NCBI RefSeq assembly: GCF_014472415.1
Contig: NZ_JACSZV010000027.1
Location: forward strand, 1-64,000
Source of the DNA: Pseudomonas sp. N40(2020)
GTDB lineage: Bacteria > Pseudomonadota > Gammaproteobacteria > Pseudomonadales > Pseudomonadaceae
DNA length: 64,000 nucleotides
Direction of reading: 5' to 3'
Shown here piece by piece: positions 34,492 to 43,599 of this stretch. Under the pieces are notes generated by a model. That model was given only the letters and a program-made list of their open reading frames with translations. It was not told the DNA's origin and did not search any database. Position numbers and translations under genes: made by a program. How positions within the stretch are numbered: position 1 is the stretch's first letter; each line of letters begins with the position of its first letter.

Positions 34492-35595
34492 TCAGAGCCT
34501 TACGCTGGCAAACGTCGACTCGTTCCGCGCCTGGCTCAACGCCGACATCGGCCCCGACAACGGCGACATCACGATCGCCTGCGGCAGCGGCAGCATCGCC
34601 ACTTGCTGTGTCGTATTGGAACCCACGCGCTCGTCACGCGGCGGAATGCCGAAGTATTCGCGGTAGCACTTGGAGAAGTGCGGCGTCGACACGAAACCAC
34701 ACACCGAAGCCACTTCGATGATCGACATCGGCGTCTGCTTGAGCAGTTGCCGGGCGCGGATCAGACGCAGCTTGAGGTAGTAGCGTGACGGCGAGCAGTG
34801 CAGGTACTTCTGGAACAGGCGCTCAAGCTGTCGACGCGACACGGCGACGTACACCGCCAGTTCGTCCAGATCGATCGGCTCTTCCAGATTCGCTTCCATC
34901 AACGCGACGATTTCCTGCAACTTCGGCTGGTTGGTGCCGAGCATGTGCTTGAGCGGCACGCGCTGGTGATCCTGCTCGTTGCGGATGCGCTCGTAGACGA
35001 ACATCTCCGAGATTGCGGCGGACAGTTCACGGCCGTGATCGCGGCTGATCAGGTGCAGCATCATGTCCAGCGGCGCGGTGCCGCCGGAGCTGGTGAACCG
35101 GTTACGGTCGAGGGTGAACAGGCGAGTGCTCATCGCCACGCGCGGGAAAGCTTCCTGCATCGCCGCCAGACATTCCCAGTGCACGCTGCAATCGAAACCG
35201 TCGAGCAGGCCGGCGCAGGCCAGCGCCCAACTGCCGGTGCACACGGCGCCGAGACGCTTCGACTGCCGCGCCTGGCTTTGCAGCCATGAGACGTGTTCAC
35301 GGGTAACAGTGCGTTGAATGCCGATGCCGCCGCAGACGATCACGGTGTCCAGCGGCGGGGCTTTGTGCATGGAGGCGTCGGGGGTGATTTGCAGACCGTC
35401 ACTGGCCCACACCTGGCCGCCATCGACGGTGAGGGTGCTCCAGCGATACAGCTCACGTCCGGACAATTGATTGGCCATGCGTAGCGGTTCTACCGCAGAG
35501 GCCAGGGAAATCAGCGTGAAATTGTCCAGCAGCAGAAAGCCGATGGATTGAGGCGCACGGTTCTGGGGTTGGGCCCCTGAGTTGAACGACGTCAT
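34492..35595 (-). CDS. gbdR: Glycine betaine/dimethylglycine-responsive activator GbdR
   Basis: This 367-residue GATase1-like AraC-family regulator has a sensor domain (IGFLLLDNFTLISLASAVEPLRMAN, GAVCTGSWALACAGLLDGF, TSSGGTAPLDMMLHLI) and an AraC domain (VAVSRRQLERLFQKYLHCSPSRYY, VASVCGFVSTPHFSKCYREYFGIPP). GGAGATACC precedes the ATG. In P. aeruginosa GbdR activates gbcAB, dgcAB, sox, cbcXWV and plcH in response to betaine or dimethylglycine. Its position between carnitine genes and the serine deaminase matches that arrangement. A sigma-54-type promoter lies upstream. Confidence 0.95.
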   Translation of the reverse strand: MTSFNSGAQPQNRAPQSIGFLLLDNFTLISLASAVEPLRMANQLSGRELYRWSTLTVDGGQVWASDGLQITPDASMHKAPPLDTVIVCGGIGIQRTVTREHVSWLQSQARQSKRLGAVCTGSWALACAGLLDGFDCSVHWECLAAMQEAFPRVAMSTRLFTLDRNRFTSSGGTAPLDMMLHLISRDHGRELSAAISEMFVYERIRNEQDHQRVPLKHMLGTNQPKLQEIVALMEANLEEPIDLDELAVYVAVSRRQLERLFQKYLHCSPSRYYLKLRLIRARQLLKQTPMSIIEVASVCGFVSTPHFSKCYREYFGIPPRDERVGSNTTQQVAMLPLPQAIVMSPLSGPMSALSQARNESTFASVRL

Positions 35596-35690
35596 CGCGG
35601 TATCTCCTCACACAAAGCGGGTGATGGCCTCAGGCGGAGGCTCTTGTTATCGCCGCGTACTCATGCGGGAGACGGGCTTTGTTATGACAG

Positions 35691-35706
35691 AGCAATTGCC
35701 ATGCCT
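35691..35706 (-). promoter_or_regulatory. Candidate sigma-54 (-24/-12) promoter of gbdR
   Basis: On the minus strand AGGCATGGCAATTGCT matches the sigma-54 pattern TGGCACG-N4-TTGC with the invariant GG and GC ten bases apart and mismatches at two of the better-conserved positions. It lies about 95 bases before the gbdR start. P. aeruginosa gbdR is reported to depend on RpoN with NtrC and CbrB, which fits. Confidence 0.6.
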
Positions 35707-35710
35707 AAAA

Positions 35711-35729
35711 TTGAATGAGCGTTCAATAA
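35711..35729. promoter_or_regulatory. BetI-operator-like palindrome upstream of gbdR
   Basis: TTGAATGAGCGTTCAATAA matches the perfect palindrome between betT and betI (43510-43529) at 16 of 20 aligned positions, centred on CGTTCAAT. It begins four bases beyond the putative -24 element of gbdR, so a bound repressor could interfere. That BetI binds here is inference. Confidence 0.45.
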
Positions 35730-36135
35730 CTCCTGAAAACGACGTCGCGACGTGTCTATTCGAGAGGTCCGACGAAAGGTATTTCGAAGTGCCATCAGCG
35801 ATGGCGAAAGCCCTGCCCCGTAGCCTGTGAGCAAATCGGTAGCACTTGTGGGAACTGGCCTGCGCGCAGTTGGCGGGGAGTGTCACCCAAGGCACGGGTG
35901 ACGGACGGTAGGAGGGGCGAATCAGGTGATGGAACTGGGAAATACTCTTATCTGATTGCGACGCGCTAAAAGGTGGCGTGTTTTGAATCGGGTGTTCAGT
36001 TAGCGAGCAGTTTTGACTGGTCTGGCCTCATCGCTGGCAAGCCAGCTCCCACAGGTTATGCGGTGTGGCAAATATCTTGATCACACCATAAATCTTTGTG
36101 GGAGCTGGCTTGCCAGCGATTGGGGCAACTCGGTC
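35730..36135. other. Gene-free region upstream of gbdR with a REP pair
   Basis: No gene is supported. An inverted motif GTCACCC-N7-GGGTGAC (35882-35902) could be an enhancer for the sigma-54 promoter. An inverted REP pair (GCTGGCAAGCCAGCTCCCACA and its reverse) spans 36031-36120, next to the end of the serine deaminase gene, and probably acts as its 3' hairpin. Confidence 0.6.
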
Positions 36136-37512
36136 TCAGCACTCAACCGCGCTCACCGCCAACCCACCCCGCGACGTCTCTTTATATTTGTCATGCATGT
36201 CGGCGCCGGTATCACGCATGGTGCGGATGACTCTATCGAGCGAAATGAAATGCTGACCATCCCCGCGCAAGGCCATCTGCGCCGCGTTGATCGCTTTCAC
36301 CGCCGCAATCGCGTTGCGCTCGATGCACGGCACTTGCACCAGCCCGCCCACCGGATCGCAGGTCAGGCCAAGGTTATGTTCCAGGCCGATTTCCGCTGCG
36401 TTGCATAATTGCTCGGGCGTGGCGCCAAGAATCTCCGCCAGCCCCGCCGCCGCCATCGCGCAGGCTGAGCCGACCTCGCCCTGACAACCGACTTCGGCGC
36501 CGGAGATCGAGGCGTTCTTCTTGCACAGAATCCCCACCGCCGCCGCGCCCAGCAAGTAATCGACCACGTTGGCGTCAGTCACCGCTTCGCTGAACTTCAT
36601 AAAGTAGTGCAACACCGCCGGGATGATCCCCGCCGCACCATTGGTCGGTGCCGTGACCATGCGCCCACCGGCGGCGTTCTCTTCGTTGACGGCGAGGGCA
36701 AACAGGTTGACCCACTCCATCGCACTCAGGGTCGAGCCGATCACATTGGGCTTGTTCAACTCTTGCAGACTGCGATGCAACTTCGCTGCGCGCCGCCGCA
36801 CATTCAAACCACCGGGCAGAATGCCCTCGTGTTTCAGGCCCTGCTCGACGCAATCCTGCATCGCCCGCCACAGCGTCATCAGTCCGGCGCGAATTTCTTC
36901 TTCACTGCGCCAGACCTTCTCGTTGGCCATCATCAATTCGGCAACGCGCAGGTTGTTCTTTTTGCACAGCTCCAGCAGCTCGACGGCGCTGGAAAAGTCA
37001 TAAGGCAACTCGGTGCGATCCAGATCGACCACACCGCTGGACGCCTGCGCCTCATCCACCACGAAGCCGCCGCCGACTGAATAGTAGGTGTCGCGATGCA
37101 ACTCACCATGATCACCCTCGGCAACCAGCGTCATGGCGTTGGGGTGGAACGGCAGGTTTTCGTCGATCAGGCGCATGTCGCGAGCCCAGACAAACGGCAC
37201 TGACAGGCGACCATCCAAGAGAAGGGTGTGGGTTTCACGCAAAGCCTGGATGCGCGGGCCGATCTGCGACGGGTCGATTGCGTCCGGCCATTCGCCCATC
37301 AGGCCCATGATCACCGCGTTGTCGCTGCCGTGACCGATGCCGGTGGCCGACAGTGAACCGAACAACTGCACTTCTACCCGGCGCACCTGTTCCAACTGAT
37401 GCTTGCTGCGCAGAGTCTCGACAAACAATGCCGCGGCGCGCATCGGCCCGACGGTGTGAGAACTGGAAGGGCCGATGCCGATTTTGAACAGGTCGAAAAC
37501 GCTGATAGCCAT
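36136..37512 (-). CDS. sdaB: L-serine ammonia-lyase (iron-sulfur type)
   Basis: This 458-residue one-chain serine deaminase converts serine to pyruvate and ammonia. The N-terminus [23 protein letters not shown] and the later [63 protein letters not shown] are family signatures; the Cys residues ligate the [4Fe-4S] cluster. AGGAGC precedes the ATG. Here it drains the serine made by GlyA from betaine-derived glycine. It is divergent from choX. P. aeruginosa has the equivalent gene (named sdaB) in the same place. Confidence 0.95.
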   Translation of the reverse strand: MAISVFDLFKIGIGPSSSHTVGPMRAAALFVETLRSKHQLEQVRRVEVQLFGSLSATGIGHGSDNAVIMGLMGEWPDAIDPSQIGPRIQALRETHTLLLDGRLSVPFVWARDMRLIDENLPFHPNAMTLVAEGDHGELHRDTYYSVGGGFVVDEAQASSGVVDLDRTELPYDFSSAVELLELCKKNNLRVAELMMANEKVWRSEEEIRAGLMTLWRAMQDCVEQGLKHEGILPGGLNVRRRAAKLHRSLQELNKPNVIGSTLSAMEWVNLFALAVNEENAAGGRMVTAPTNGAAGIIPAVLHYFMKFSEAVTDANVVDYLLGAAAVGILCKKNASISGAEVGCQGEVGSACAMAAAGLAEILGATPEQLCNAAEIGLEHNLGLTCDPVGGLVQVPCIERNAIAAVKAINAAQMALRGDGQHFISLDRVIRTMRDTGADMHDKYKETSRGGLAVSAVEC

Positions 37513-37755
37513 TGCTGCAGAGCTCCTGAGGATGCCGGTCCGGGGCGTGAAGCGCCCACTGGCGGAGCTGCTACGCTCAAGCTGCGATCCGCCGGAATGC
37601 CGGCATCATCAGGCTTTTGTCGGGTCGCACGGCGTCTGACACCGACGCACTCATGCCCACTAACGCCGTAGCGCTTTCGTCCCCGGTTTTCGCCGTTTTT
37701 ATGCGGTTCAGATGGCCAAACGGGGCTGAAAAAAGCTGTAAACGACGTCACTGAC

Positions 37756-37797
37756 ACTGGATGCGACCATCCCTGTACTGGATACGACGCCCCCTGT
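37756..37797. promoter_or_regulatory. 21-base tandem direct repeat upstream of choX (candidate GbdR site)
   Basis: Two adjacent 21-base units, 37756-37776 and 37777-37797, agree at 17 of 21 positions; each opens with ACTGGAT and ends with CCTGT, and carries GCGACC or ACGACG at the same place. Direct repeats in 21-base phase are typical of AraC-family activators. The site is about 150 bases from choX and 245 from the divergent serine deaminase. The rest of 37513-37948 shows no gene. Confidence 0.65.
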
Positions 37798-37948
37798 AGG
37801 CGTCAGATTTTCACTGGTACATGATCGTTATGACTCGATTGCAAGGCGCCGTGGTAGAGCTGTCTCCAGAACGCCATCCAACCGCAACCTATAAGTGCGG
37901 TGGTCCACAGTCGGAACACTGCCAAAAAAAACACCAAGGAGTCCATCC

Positions 37949-38896
37949 ATGAAAGGTTCCCCGTCGTTGTTGTTGGCCGCCATGCTGAGTCTGCCGTTAC
38001 TGGCTCAAGCCGCAGAACCGGCGCAGTGCAGTACCGTTAACTTCTCCGATGTCGGCTGGACCGACATCACCGCCACCACCGCAACCACCTCCGTTGTTCT
38101 CAACGCCCTCGGCTACAAGACCAAGACCACCATGATCTCCGTGCCGGTGACCTACAAGTCGCTGGCCGACGGCAAGAACATGGACGTGTTCCTCGGCAAC
38201 TGGATGCCGACCATGGAAAACGACATCAAGGCCTACCGCGAAGCCGGCACCGTGGAAACCGTGCGCACCAACCTCACGGGCGCCAAGTACACGCTCGCCG
38301 TGCCGCAAGCCCTGTACGACAAAGGTCTGCATGACTTCGCCGACATCGCCAAATTCAAGAAAGAGCTCGACGGCAAGATCTACGGCATCGAGCCTGGCAA
38401 CGACGGCAACCGTCTGATCCAGAGCATGATCGACAAGGACGCCTTCGGCCTGAAAACCGCCGGTTTCAAAGTCGTCGAATCCTCCGAAGCGGGCATGCTC
38501 TCGCAGGTTGACCGTGCTTCTCGGCGTGGCACCGAAGTGGTGTTCCTCGGCTGGGCGCCGCACCCGATGAACAAGCGCTTCAAGATCCAGTACCTGACCG
38601 GTGGTGACGAATTCTTCGGCCCGGATTTCGGTGCCGCAACTGTGGCGACCAACACCCGCAAGGGCTACGCCACCGAGTGCAGCAACGTCGGCCAGTTGCT
38701 GAAGAACCTGGAGTTCACCGTCGACATGGAAAGTGAACTGATGGGCAACATCCTCGACGACAAGATGAAGCCTGACGCGGCCGCCAAGGCCTGGCTGAAA
38801 AAGAATCCACAAGTGCTCGATACCTGGCTCGCTGGCGTGACCACCATTGACGGTAAACCTGGCCTGGAGGCCGTGAAAGCCAAGATTGCTCAGTAA
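37949..38896 (+). CDS. choX: Choline ABC transporter substrate-binding protein
   Basis: This 315-residue periplasmic protein has a signal peptide (MKGSPSLLLAAMLSLPLLAQ, cut near AQAAEP) and the choline-binding OpuAC-type fold (NFSDVGWTDITATTATTSVVL, DVFLGNWMPTMENDI, GIEPGNDGNRL, FLGWAPHPMNKRF). AAGGAG is seven bases from the ATG at 37949. It is a paralogue of CaiX at 29032, sharing the SSEAGML-Q/A-VDRA segment. In P. aeruginosa the orthologue is CbcX. It feeds choline to the ChoW/ChoV core. Confidence 0.95.
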   Translation: MKGSPSLLLAAMLSLPLLAQAAEPAQCSTVNFSDVGWTDITATTATTSVVLNALGYKTKTTMISVPVTYKSLADGKNMDVFLGNWMPTMENDIKAYREAGTVETVRTNLTGAKYTLAVPQALYDKGLHDFADIAKFKKELDGKIYGIEPGNDGNRLIQSMIDKDAFGLKTAGFKVVESSEAGMLSQVDRASRRGTEVVFLGWAPHPMNKRFKIQYLTGGDEFFGPDFGAATVATNTRKGYATECSNVGQLLKNLEFTVDMESELMGNILDDKMKPDAAAKAWLKKNPQVLDTWLAGVTTIDGKPGLEAVKAKIAQ

Positions 38897-38905
38897 TCGC
38901 TTATG

Positions 38906-38935
38906 CCGGACGGCTCCGGCCGTCCGGGCTGTTTA
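38906..38935 (+). terminator. Intercistronic attenuator-like hairpin between choX and choW
   Basis: CCGGACGG pairs with CCGTCCGG around a small loop, extended by one C-G pair, and is followed by GCTGTTTATTT. The weak T-tract suggests partial termination, giving more binding protein than permease. Confidence 0.6.
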
Positions 38936-38962
38936 TTTCCTTGCATGCGGACGTTCACTACC

Positions 38963-39808
38963 ATGCTGATTGATCAGAAAATACCTTTAGGCCAGTACAT
39001 CGCGGGCTTCGTTGAATGGTTGACGCAACACGGCGCCAACACCTTCGACGCCATCGCCGTGACGCTGGAAACGATGATCCACGGCGTGACGTTTGCGCTC
39101 ACCTGGTTCAACCCTTTCGTCTTGATCGGCCTCATTGCCCTCCTCGCCCATTTCATCCAGCGCAAATGGGGGCTGACTGTTTTTGTGATTGCGTCCTTTC
39201 TGCTGATCCTCAATCTGGGCTACTGGCAGGAAACCATGGAAACCCTCGCCCAGGTCATGTTCGCGACCCTGGTCTGCGTGGTCATCGGCGTGCCGTTGGG
39301 CATCGTCGCCGCGCACAAACCGATGTTCTACACAGTGATGCGTCCGGTACTCGATCTGATGCAGACCGTACCGACCTTCGTTTACCTCATTCCTACCCTG
39401 ACCCTCTTCGGGCTGGGTGTGGTGCCAGGCCTGATCTCCACGGTGGTGTTCGCCATCGCTGCGCCGATCCGCCTGACCTACCTGGGCATCCGCGATGTCC
39501 CACAAGAACTGATGGACGCCGGCAAGGCCTTCGGCTGCTCGCGTCGCCAATTGCTCTCACGGATCGAACTGCCTCACGCCATGCCGAGCATCGCGGCCGG
39601 CATCACCCAGTGCATCATGCTGTCGCTGTCGATGGTGGTGATCGCGGCACTGGTGGGCGCCGACGGACTCGGCAAACCGGTGGTCAACGCACTGAACACT
39701 GCTGATATCGCCCTGGGCTTCGAAGCAGGCCTGGCGATCGTACTGCTGGCGATCATGCTCGACCGTATCTGCAAACAACCCGACGCTAAAGTAGGGGGTG
39801 ACGCATGA
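38963..39808 (+). CDS. choW: Choline ABC transporter permease
   Basis: This inner-membrane permease of the ProW/OpuAB type has 281 residues from MLIDQKIPLGQYIAGFVEWL. I chose 38963 because the protein family starts there; the ribosome site is weak. About six hydrophobic segments lie between residues 40 and 265. The ABC permease EAA loop is visible as PQELMDAGKAFGCSRRQLLSRIELPHAMP. It overlaps choV by four bases (ATGA). Confidence 0.93.
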   Translation: MLIDQKIPLGQYIAGFVEWLTQHGANTFDAIAVTLETMIHGVTFALTWFNPFVLIGLIALLAHFIQRKWGLTVFVIASFLLILNLGYWQETMETLAQVMFATLVCVVIGVPLGIVAAHKPMFYTVMRPVLDLMQTVPTFVYLIPTLTLFGLGVVPGLISTVVFAIAAPIRLTYLGIRDVPQELMDAGKAFGCSRRQLLSRIELPHAMPSIAAGITQCIMLSLSMVVIAALVGADGLGKPVVNALNTADIALGFEAGLAIVLLAIMLDRICKQPDAKVGGDA

Positions 39809-40983
39809 GCATAATTCGCTTCGAAGACGTCGACGTAATCTTCTCCAAGGATCCACGCGAGGCACTCAAGCTGCTGGATCAGGGCATGACCCGTAACGAG
39901 ATTCTGAAAAAGACAGGGCAAATTGTCGGCGTGGAAAAAGCCACGCTGGACATCAACAAAGGCGAAATCTGCGTATTGATGGGCTTGTCCGGTTCCGGCA
40001 AGTCGAGCCTGTTGCGCTGCATCAACGGCCTCAACACCGTGAGTCGCGGCAAGCTGTTCGTCGAGCATGAAAACCGTCAGATCGACATCGCCTCCTGCAC
40101 CCCGGCCGAACTGAAAATGATGCGTACCAAACGCATCGCCATGGTGTTCCAGAAGTTCGCCCTGATGCCGTGGCTGACCGTGCGCGAGAACATCAGCTTC
40201 GGTCTGGAAATGCAGGGTCGACCGGAGAAGGAACGCAAGAAACTGGTCGATGAAAAACTCGAACTGGTGGGCCTGACCCAATGGCGTAACAAGAAGCCTG
40301 ACGAACTCTCTGGCGGCATGCAGCAGCGCGTGGGCCTGGCCCGTGCGCTGGCGATGGATGCCGACATTCTGCTGATGGACGAACCGTTCTCGGCACTTGA
40401 CCCGCTGATCCGTCAGGGTCTGCAGGATGAACTGCTGGAACTGCAACGCAAGCTGAGCAAGACCATCGTGTTTGTGAGCCACGACCTCGACGAGGCACTG
40501 AAACTCGGCAGCCGTATCGCGATCATGAAAGACGGCCGGATCATCCAGTACAGCGTGCCGGAAGAGATCGTGCTGAACCCGGCGGATGACTATGTGCGTA
40601 CATTCGTGGCGCACACCAATCCGCTCAACGTGCTCTGCGGTCGCAGCCTGATGCGCACGCTGGACAAGTGCAAACGCATCAACGGTTCGGTATGCCTCGA
40701 TCCGGGCGGCGACTCGTGGCTGGATCTGGCGGAAGGCAACACCATCAAGGGTGCACGGCAGAACGGTTCGGTGCTGAACCTGCAGAACTGGGCACCGGGG
40801 CAAGCGGTAGAAGGGCTGGAGCGCAAGCCGACGCTGGTGGATTCGAATATCGGCATGCGTGATGCATTGCAGATTCGTTATCAGACCGGCAACAAACTGG
40901 TGCTGCACGATAACAATCATGTGGTGGGGATTCTGGGCGACAGCGAGTTGTATCACGCGTTGCTGGGCAAGAACCTGGGCTAA
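39805..40983 (+). CDS. choV: Choline ABC transporter ATP-binding protein
   Basis: This 392-residue ATPase of the ProV/OpuAA group has Walker A GLSGSGKSSLLRCINGL, signature LSGGMQQRVGLARALA, Walker B ILLMDEPFSALDPL and switch His in VFVSHDLDEAL. The N-terminal DPREALKLLDQGMTRNEIL is typical of betaine/choline ATPases. The C-terminal 110 residues are a CBS-like regulatory tail. Translation is coupled to choW. The WV core likely serves both ChoX and CaiX. Confidence 0.95.
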   Translation: MSIIRFEDVDVIFSKDPREALKLLDQGMTRNEILKKTGQIVGVEKATLDINKGEICVLMGLSGSGKSSLLRCINGLNTVSRGKLFVEHENRQIDIASCTPAELKMMRTKRIAMVFQKFALMPWLTVRENISFGLEMQGRPEKERKKLVDEKLELVGLTQWRNKKPDELSGGMQQRVGLARALAMDADILLMDEPFSALDPLIRQGLQDELLELQRKLSKTIVFVSHDLDEALKLGSRIAIMKDGRIIQYSVPEEIVLNPADDYVRTFVAHTNPLNVLCGRSLMRTLDKCKRINGSVCLDPGGDSWLDLAEGNTIKGARQNGSVLNLQNWAPGQAVEGLERKPTLVDSNIGMRDALQIRYQTGNKLVLHDNNHVVGILGDSELYHALLGKNLG

Positions 40984-41001
40984 ACACCCCGCACACAAAA
41001 A

Positions 41002-41022
41002 CGCCGCGAGAGGATCGCGGCG
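41002..41022 (+). terminator. Hairpin after choV
   Basis: CGCCGCGA pairs with TCGCGGCG around a five-base loop, 18 bases after the choV stop. No T-run follows; the REP doublet begins two bases later. It may act together with the REP as the 3' end of the cho operon. Confidence 0.5.
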
Positions 41023-41023
41023 T

Positions 41024-41132
41024 GATCGTTCCCACGCTCTGCGTGGGAATGCAGCCCGGGACGCTCCGCGTCCCACAACAGCGGACGCGGAGCGTCCATT
41101 GATGCATTCCCACGCGGAGCGTGGGAACGATC
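41024..41132. repeat. Complete REP doublet (REPIN-like), GTTCCCACGC family
   Basis: GATCGTTCCCACGCTCTGCG, GGGACGCTCCGCGTCCC, GGACGCGGAGCGTCC and CATTCCCACGCGGAGCGTGG run in order to the closing GATC. It lies in the convergent choV-betT gap. Confidence 0.93.
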
Positions 41133-41136
41133 ATGC

Positions 41137-41164
41137 AAAAGGGGCTCAATAGAGCCCCTTTTGA
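41137..41164. terminator. Bidirectional terminator between choV and betT
   Basis: AAAAGGGGCTC pairs with GAGCCCCTTTT around AATA, giving A- and T-runs on both sides. It can end betT transcription on the minus strand and the cho operon on the plus strand. Confidence 0.85.
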
Positions 41165-41173
41165 TTTAGCTGT

Positions 41174-43171
41174 TTAGCTGTACACCCGGCCAAGGAGTTG
41201 CCGATGGCTTTCAAACTGATCGAGCACATCCCGCGTGATTTGATCCTGCGTGAAGCCCATCAGGTCGTAATCCTGACTGCCGTTGTGCAGATACACCTCG
41301 GCGCGATAGAAACGCTGACGCGCCTCTTCAGACTCGATAGATTCAGTCGGGGTCGCCAGATAGCCATCCAGGCTCACTTCGTATACGAAAGGGTTGCCCT
41401 CTTCCATCTCGATGCGCACGCCCATGCAACGTTTGGATTTACCCAACAACGTTTGCACTTCCAGACCCTGCGCACGCATTTGCGCAGCCGCATCTTCCAG
41501 CGCCGGGCTGACCTGTTTGTCCATGAAACGCTGCACCACCGATTGGCTCGGTTGCAGATCCAGTTGCGTCAGACGCTCGCTGAAACCGCGACGACCGCGC
41601 TCAGCCAGTTGCGCTTGCTCCTGTTCGATCTGCACGTCCTGACGCATCGCCTTGTGCAGGCCAAACATGAAGAACACCAACACCACCGAGAACGGCAGAC
41701 CGGCCAGCACCACCATGGTTTGCATGGCTTCGAAGTTACCGGCGAACAGCAGACCGATGGTCACCAGGGTGATCACCGCCGACCAGAAGATCCGCAGCCA
41801 GTGCGGCGCATCTTCGTCGACGTTGCCGCCCTTGCAAGAGAGGTTGGCCATCATCACCGCGCCAGAGTCAGCCGGTGTCAGGAACAGCACGAAACCCACG
41901 AAGATCGACACACCGATGACGATTTTCGACGCCGGGTAGTGCTCAAGCAACTGGTAGATCGCCATCGACGGCTGTTCCAGCGCCGTCTTGCCAAGCTCAA
42001 CCGCCCCCTGGTTCATCACCAGATCCAGTGCCGAGTTACCGAAGATCGACAGCCACGCCAGAGTGAAGCCCAGCGGAATGAGCAGTACGCCGGCCACCAG
42101 TTCACGCACGGTACGACCACGGGAAATCCGCGCGATGAACATGCCTACGAATGGTGCCCAGGAAATCCACCACGCCCAGTAGAACAGAGTCCACAGGCCC
42201 ATCCAGCGCTCGGATTTCTCGCCATTGCCTTCGTACACATAAAGGTCGAACGTTTTCAGGACGATGCCGTTGAGGTAATCGCCGATGTTCTGTACGAAGC
42301 CGTTGAGCAGGTGCAGCGTCGGGCCAAACAGCAGAACGAAAATCAGCAGACCGCTGAACAGCACGATGTTCAGGTTGGACAGACGACGGATGCCGTTTTC
42401 CACACCGGACACGGCAGCGATGGTCGCTACGGTGCTCATCACGATGATCACGATCAGCAAATTGGTGTTGCTGTGTTCCATGCCGAAGAGGTTTTCCAGG
42501 CCCGAGGACACTTGCAGCGAGCCGATCCCCAGGTTGGTCACCAGACCCAGCAGGGTCACGAACATGCCGAAGCCGTCTACAGCGTGACCGGCCGCGCCTT
42601 TGACCCAACGCTCACCAACCAGCGGATACAGCGCCGAACGCAGGGCCAGCGGCTGGTTATGACGATAGGCAAAGTAAGCAACAGCCAGACCGACCAGTGC
42701 GTAGATCGCCCAGCCGTGCAGGCCCCAGTGCAGGAAAGTCAGCTGCACCGCCTGACGCGCAGCCATGTTCGTGGCCGATGCGCCTTCCGGCGGATTGAAG
42801 TAGTGATCCAGTGGCTCGGATGCGCCGAAGTACAGCAGCGAAATACCGATACCCGACGAGAACAGCATCCCCGCCCAGGCGCCGTAACTGAAATCCGGGG
42901 TGTCGTCCTTGCTGCCCAGTTTGAGTTTGCCGTAGGAGGAAAACGCCAGGCCCACCACAAACACCAGGTAAGCGGCGATCACCACCATGTAGTACCAGCC
43001 GAAGCTGCGCGACAACCAGGCCTGAGCGATACCCAACAATCTGCCGGCCTCTTGCGGGGCGATGATCAGAATGGCGGTCAACAACAGAATCAGCGCGGTA
43101 GAGGTGTAAAACACCCAACCGTTGACCGTCACCTTCTCGGGCGGGGTCTTTATAAGCGAGGCAGAACTCAT
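41174..43171 (-). CDS. betT: BCCT-family choline transporter BetT
   Basis: This is a secondary, ion-coupled choline importer with about 12 membrane segments and a C-terminal cytoplasmic tail of roughly 150 residues, as in osmoresponsive BetT. Signatures are GMLFSSGIGISLLYFGASEP, FLHWGLHGWAIYALVGL and the BCCT motif WAWWISWAPFVGMFIARISRGR. I start at the ATG at 43171 (MSSASLIKTPPEKV, 665 residues); a GTG 36 bases earlier is possible. It is divergent from betIBA, across a BetI operator. Confidence 0.94.
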   Translation of the reverse strand: MSSASLIKTPPEKVTVNGWVFYTSTALILLLTAILIIAPQEAGRLLGIAQAWLSRSFGWYYMVVIAAYLVFVVGLAFSSYGKLKLGSKDDTPDFSYGAWAGMLFSSGIGISLLYFGASEPLDHYFNPPEGASATNMAARQAVQLTFLHWGLHGWAIYALVGLAVAYFAYRHNQPLALRSALYPLVGERWVKGAAGHAVDGFGMFVTLLGLVTNLGIGSLQVSSGLENLFGMEHSNTNLLIVIIVMSTVATIAAVSGVENGIRRLSNLNIVLFSGLLIFVLLFGPTLHLLNGFVQNIGDYLNGIVLKTFDLYVYEGNGEKSERWMGLWTLFYWAWWISWAPFVGMFIARISRGRTVRELVAGVLLIPLGFTLAWLSIFGNSALDLVMNQGAVELGKTALEQPSMAIYQLLEHYPASKIVIGVSIFVGFVLFLTPADSGAVMMANLSCKGGNVDEDAPHWLRIFWSAVITLVTIGLLFAGNFEAMQTMVVLAGLPFSVVLVFFMFGLHKAMRQDVQIEQEQAQLAERGRRGFSERLTQLDLQPSQSVVQRFMDKQVSPALEDAAAQMRAQGLEVQTLLGKSKRCMGVRIEMEEGNPFVYEVSLDGYLATPTESIESEEARQRFYRAEVYLHNGSQDYDLMGFTQDQITRDVLDQFESHRQLLGRVYS

Positions 43172-43509
43172 GGCACAAATGCTCCAGGCAGTGCGAGAGA
43201 AGAACACAAGGCAACACGGAACCCGACCAATCGGTTAGTTGGCAGCCGACCGGCGGGTGATATAAAGACACCCCGAAAAAAGCCCGAACCTGCCGAAATG
43301 GCGCTGCGAATCGCTTTCGTGGCCAAAGCAGTGCGGACGTTCATCCGAAACCTGGCCCTGAGCGTCTTGCCCATTCAACACGTCCATCGAACAGCGAACC
43401 GCGCCATGCCCCACGCAGGTTTCAAGCATTTTCGGATGTCGGTTTATCGCCATTTACAAGCAGAAAAAATCTGTAGGCAGCGACGATTTGTCGCAGATCT
43501 TATTCTTTG

Positions 43510-43529
43510 TTGATTGAACGTTCAATCAA
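43510..43529. promoter_or_regulatory. BetI operator between betT and betIBA
   Basis: TTGATTGAACGTTCAATCAA is a perfect 20-base palindrome, 70-90 bases before betI and about 340 before betT. TetR-family repressors bind such sites, and BetI operators in other bacteria have the same GAACGTTC-like centre. Choline should relieve repression. The rest of the 43172-43599 gap shows no gene. Confidence 0.85.
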
Positions 43530-43599
43530 AACAAAATAGACTGGCCCTCAATCCGATAAGCGTTATTCGCCCGTCGGAAGGCCTAAGGAGATGTGCAAG

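Noticed and set aside
35582-35830. 82-codon plus-strand open frame over the gbdR upstream region
   Set aside because: It overlaps the gbdR start, the sigma-54 promoter and the palindrome, and shows no ribosome site or family features.
38903-38962. Upstream start for choW giving 20 extra residues
   Set aside because: The extension translates the hairpin between choX and choW and precedes the conserved MLIDQKIPLG start.
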